Position numbers and translations under genes: made by a program. Of a stretch of 64,000 bases of DNA, positions 61,070 through 64,000 are shown one piece after another. This stretch comes from Lactiplantibacillus paraplantarum (lineage in GTDB: Bacteria > Bacillota > Bacilli > Lactobacillales > Lactobacillaceae), in assembly GCF_003641145.1 (NCBI RefSeq), contig NZ_CP032744.1, positions 2,542,001 to 2,606,000 of the forward strand. Direction: 5' to 3'. Numbering within the stretch: the stretch's first letter is position 1; every line of letters begins with the position of its first letter. The notes beneath the pieces are model-generated. The model worked only from the letters and a program-made list of their open reading frames with translations. It was not told where the DNA came from and ran no database searches.

Positions 61070-63052
61070 ATGAAGAACTACTTACAACGTATGGGACGTT
61101 CACTGCAACTTCCTGTCGCCGTCCTGCCTGCAGCTGCGTTGCTTGTCGGGATTGGAAACTGGTGGGCTTCTGCCAGTAACGATATCGTCGCGCACTTTTT
61201 GCAAGCGGGGGGTAACGCCGTTCTCGGCCAATTACCACTACTATTTGCGGTCGGCCTGGCCTTTGGCATGTCCAAGGATAAAGATGGTGCCACCGCTTTG
61301 GCTGGTTTAGTGGCCTTTGAACTACCGACCAACGTTTTAAAGCCAGAATCAGTTGCCACCTTATTGAATATCAAGGTAGCCACCGTCAACCCGGCGTTTG
61401 GCCAAATTGGTAACGTCTTCATCGGGATTATTTCTGGTCTGATTGCCGCCGCCCTCTATAATCGCTTCCACGAGACTAAGCTACCAATGGCGCTGTCATT
61501 CTTTAGTGGCAAACGGCTCGTTCCCATCCTAGCTGCCCTGACCATGTTACTCGTCAGTGTGGCGCTACTCATCGTTTGGCCACCAGTTTACGATGCACTC
61601 GTCGCGTTCGGGAAATTCATCGTTGGCTTGGGTGCTGTCGGAGCTGGTCTGTATGGTTTCTTCAACCGCCTATTGATTCCAACTGGCCTGCATCAAGCCT
61701 TGAATTCCGTGTTCTGGTTCGACGTGGCTGGCATTAATGATATTGGTAAGTTCTTGGCTCATAAAGGAATCAAGGGTGTGACCGGGATGTATCAAGCGGG
61801 CTTTTTCCCAGTAATGATGTTCGGACTTCCAGCTGGGGCCTACGCGATTTACCGCAATGCCCTACCAGAACGCAAGGTCGAAACGGCGTCTCTGATGATG
61901 GCCGGTGCGTTCGCGTCCTTCTTTACCGGTGTGACCGAACCATTAGAATTCTCCTTCATGTTCGTCGCTTGGCCACTTTACGTTCTTCATGCGATCTTCA
62001 CTGGTTTATCGCTAGCCTTTTCAGCCTTCATGCACTGGACTGCTGGCTTCGCCTTTTCTGCCGGCCTAGTCGATTACATCTTAAGCCTGAAGAATCCAAT
62101 TGCCAACCAACCATTAATGCTGATTATTCAAGGCCTGGTACTTGCAGCCATTTACTACTTTGGCTTTGATTTCGCCATCAAGAAGTTCCACTTAATGACA
62201 CCGGGCCGCGAACCAGTGACAGCCGATGACGTCGATGATTTGGCACTAGCCACTGATGACAACGACGACAAATATACCCGCCAAGCTAAGCAAATCTATG
62301 CTGCCTTGGGTGGTGCCGACAACTTAACGGTCATTGATAACTGTACAACGCGTTTGCGGCTTCAACTCGCTGATACCGGAACGATTAACGAAGGTGCCAT
62401 TAAACGTAGTGGCGCTGCCGGTATCAACAAATTAGACGAACATAACTTACAAATTATCATTGGCACTGAAGTTCAATTTGTCGCGGACGCTTTGAGCAAG
62501 TTAAAGGCTACGAACGCACCCATTAGTACAATCACGGCAACATCAGAAGCTCCGGCAACGACATCAATCAAGTCGGATATTACTAGTGGTGTGACCACCG
62601 ACTTTTACAGCGTCGCTAACGGTCAGTACGTAGATATTGAAAACGTCGCCGACGACACCTTTGCTAAGAAGATGCTGGGCGATGGCTTCGCAATTGATCC
62701 CGCAGACGGGACGATTACGGCGCCGGTTGACGGAACGGTCAGCACCGTCTTTCCTACCAAGCATGCGATCGGTTTTAAAACCGATTCAGGGTTAGAAATT
62801 CTGCTGCATATGGGGATTGATACTGTTGAGTTGAACGGTGCTCCCTTTGAAGTACTAGTCCAAACCGATCAACCCGTTCACCATGGCGAAGTGGTTGCCA
62901 AAGCTGACCTGGCAGCGATTAAGGCTGCTGGTAAGGCCACAACCATGATGGTTATCATCACTGACATGGATGCTATCAATTTGATGAAATTCAAGATGTT
63001 GACCAACCAAGTCAAAGTCAGTGATGAGATTATGCTGGTCACAACAAAATAA
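61070..63052 (+). CDS. nagE: PTS EIICBA, N-acetylglucosamine/glucose type
   Basis: A 660 aa fusion of three PTS domains. EIIC (residues ~1-380) has RSLQLPVAVLPAAALLVGIG and NRLLIPTGLHQALNSVFWF, the N-acetylglucosamine-type signature. EIIB (~400-480) has the phospho-Cys in IDNCTTRLRLQ. EIIA (~510-655) has the first His in TKHAIGF and the phosphorylated His in LLHMGIDTVEL. It takes up and phosphorylates N-acetylglucosamine or glucose. AGGAGG precedes the ATG. A cre-like site lies upstream. Confidence 0.92.
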   Translation: MKNYLQRMGRSLQLPVAVLPAAALLVGIGNWWASASNDIVAHFLQAGGNAVLGQLPLLFAVGLAFGMSKDKDGATALAGLVAFELPTNVLKPESVATLLNIKVATVNPAFGQIGNVFIGIISGLIAAALYNRFHETKLPMALSFFSGKRLVPILAALTMLLVSVALLIVWPPVYDALVAFGKFIVGLGAVGAGLYGFFNRLLIPTGLHQALNSVFWFDVAGINDIGKFLAHKGIKGVTGMYQAGFFPVMMFGLPAGAYAIYRNALPERKVETASLMMAGAFASFFTGVTEPLEFSFMFVAWPLYVLHAIFTGLSLAFSAFMHWTAGFAFSAGLVDYILSLKNPIANQPLMLIIQGLVLAAIYYFGFDFAIKKFHLMTPGREPVTADDVDDLALATDDNDDKYTRQAKQIYAALGGADNLTVIDNCTTRLRLQLADTGTINEGAIKRSGAAGINKLDEHNLQIIIGTEVQFVADALSKLKATNAPISTITATSEAPATTSIKSDITSGVTTDFYSVANGQYVDIENVADDTFAKKMLGDGFAIDPADGTITAPVDGTVSTVFPTKHAIGFKTDSGLEILLHMGIDTVELNGAPFEVLVQTDQPVHHGEVVAKADLAAIKAAGKATTMMVIITDMDAINLMKFKMLTNQVKVSDEIMLVTTK

Positions 63053-63063
63053 CGTTTTATACT

Positions 63064-63102
63064 AACAGCCCCCTGCGTATTTTACACGCGGGAGGCTGTT
63101 TT
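63064..63102 (+). terminator. Terminator after the PTS gene
   Basis: AACAGCCCCC pairs with GGGAGGCTGTT (one bulge) around a CGT/ACG inner stem, followed by TTTTAG. 63103-63257 holds no gene. Confidence 0.8.
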
Positions 63103-63257
63103 AGATGGATCTGTCTAATTTTATTAACGCGACTACTTTATCATTTAACAGCTTTTGCTGACAATTATTAATGGCTAGACCAACTCATTTTTTAATAATT
63201 ATACGCTATGTGAATATTATCAACACACAACCAATGTACTATTGCTAATGGCATTCC

Positions 63258-63269
63258 TACAACAATTAT
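63258..63269. repeat. Left flank repeat of copy C
   Basis: TACAACAATTAT matches 63987-63998 (TACAATAATCAT) at 10 of 12 positions, a probable decayed target-site duplication. Confidence 0.45.
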
Positions 63270-63985
63270 GCATTGTGCTAGTTAATTTGTCATGAATCAT
63301 GATTAAAACGTGCCAGTTAGTTGGATTACTATTCGTCAGTATATGCGCGTCCTAGGCCGACCTCCGGGGCTGGGTGTCAATTGCTGGAACGTAGCCGACG
63401 TCGATTTGAGCTAACGCCCAACCCGCGTCATCTCAAATACGAGTCTTATTCTAAGCCGGAAGCAAACCACTTCCATCTAAGAATAATTTGGCTACTGAGC
63501 ATTGTCACCCAGCCCCTCCAGTCTAAAAGCCTGTGCGGGGCCACGGGTTGAAACCGAGCACGTTTCGGTAGGCCAATCGAATAGATGATTGCAGCTATTG
63601 TCAATCCAAATAATTGCATTTTAAGCTGATGTGCTATGAAACAACGACTAATTTAACTAAAGTTGATCCTATCAATAACTGCCATTCAAATACAATTCCG
63701 GATGGAAGGTATTTCTGACAATGCTCAGTGGTGAAATTCCACTTAGCAAGCGTTCTTTGCTTGGTTAGTGGAAGACCAGTATTTGAGACGTGGGCTTCGG
63801 CTCAAATCTGTGTCCACCACGTTCCAGCAATTGGCAGGAGTGCCTGGAAGCCGGTGTAGAACGCACTAATTAAATAATTTTCTTCCAAATTGCCCGCTTT
63901 TCAGTGGGACTCAGCTGATAGCTTTTAAACTTAGAAATAGCCATTTTTAATCATGATTCATACTAAATAATAACAAGCATATTGC
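63270..63985. repeat. Non-coding repeat element, copy C (~0.72 kb, inverted)
   Basis: Opposite orientation to copies A and B: its first part is the reverse complement of the right arm of copy A (GCATTGTGCTAGTTAA, AATCATGATT, then GACCTCCGGGGCTGG and GTAGCCGACGTCG). Its last part is the reverse complement of the left arm (CCTGGAAGCCGGTGTAG, AATCATGATT, GCATATTGC). No transposase is present. Confidence 0.65.
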
Positions 63986-63986
63986 A

Positions 63987-63998
63987 TACAATAATCAT
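63987..63998. repeat. Right flank repeat of copy C
   Basis: TACAATAATCAT, matching 63258-63269 at 10 of 12 positions; both differences are C/T changes. Confidence 0.45.
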
Positions 63999-64000
63999 CA

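Overview
The window looks like chromosome of a Lactiplantibacillus plantarum-group lactobacillus. The evidence is recognisable protein families: a Cest-2923-type esterase, the tannase/gallate genes tanB, lpdC and gacP, LPQTxE-type sortase anchors, and strong AGGAGG-like Shine-Dalgarno sites throughout. Recognised proteins resemble my memory of L. plantarum WCFS1 closely but with many substitutions, so a sister species or divergent subspecies is possible. I could not run a search.

Layout. 1-6.5 kb (mostly minus strand): a truncated membrane protein whose start lies in a hairpin, a ~1 kb non-coding repeat element (copy A), an ABC-F ATPase with a leader hairpin, a HAD phosphatase and a DUF2207 membrane protein. 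6.6-16.5 kb: a UvrA paralogue without a UvrB-binding domain, an MFS/Rgg divergent pair, a phosphodiesterase plus UMF1 transporter pair, and an esterase divergent from a GntR regulator with a perfect operator palindrome. 16.7-21.3 kb: a candidate small RNA, a large choice-of-anchor A LPXTG surface protein, a cytochrome b5-like protein and an EIIA-like protein without phosphorylatable histidines. 21.7-28 kb: a GGDEF/EAL gene pair, an IS3-family element sitting in the loop of the nrdDG terminator, and nrdDG with two NrdR boxes.

28.4-35.5 kb: a lipoprotein, a peptide-deformylase-like gene, apbE, repeat copy B, dus, a small membrane protein, and an LPXTG coiled-coil protein gene broken after its fifth codon by an IS5-family element. 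36-40 kb: the gallate module (LysR regulator, permease, decarboxylase). 40.4-40.8 kb: a mini-operon of an ~89 aa and a 38 aa protein. 41-49 kb: a sugar-catabolic operon with LacI control and a good CcpA site (FucI-like isomerase, split transketolase, FGGY kinase, galactitol-type EIIC, DUF4867). 49-52 kb: another EIIC-like permease and the tannase. 52-60.5 kb: EamA transporter, SGNH esterase, HxlR, ROK kinase, ABC exporter with MarR, LacI/HAD pair and a nitroreductase. 60.7-64 kb: a repeat fragment, a NagE-type PTS permease and repeat copy C.

How it fits together. Tannase releases gallate, GacP imports it and LpdC decarboxylates it; the other decarboxylase subunits are not in this window. The 41-48 kb operon reads as uptake, isomerisation, phosphorylation and transketolase entry of an unidentified sugar. 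The most novel-looking items are the repeat family with long inverted ends and ~12-bp flanking duplications, the orphan promoter-terminator unit at 16.7 kb, the EIIC-kinase sugar operon, the leader hairpin of gacP, and the histidine-less EIIA.
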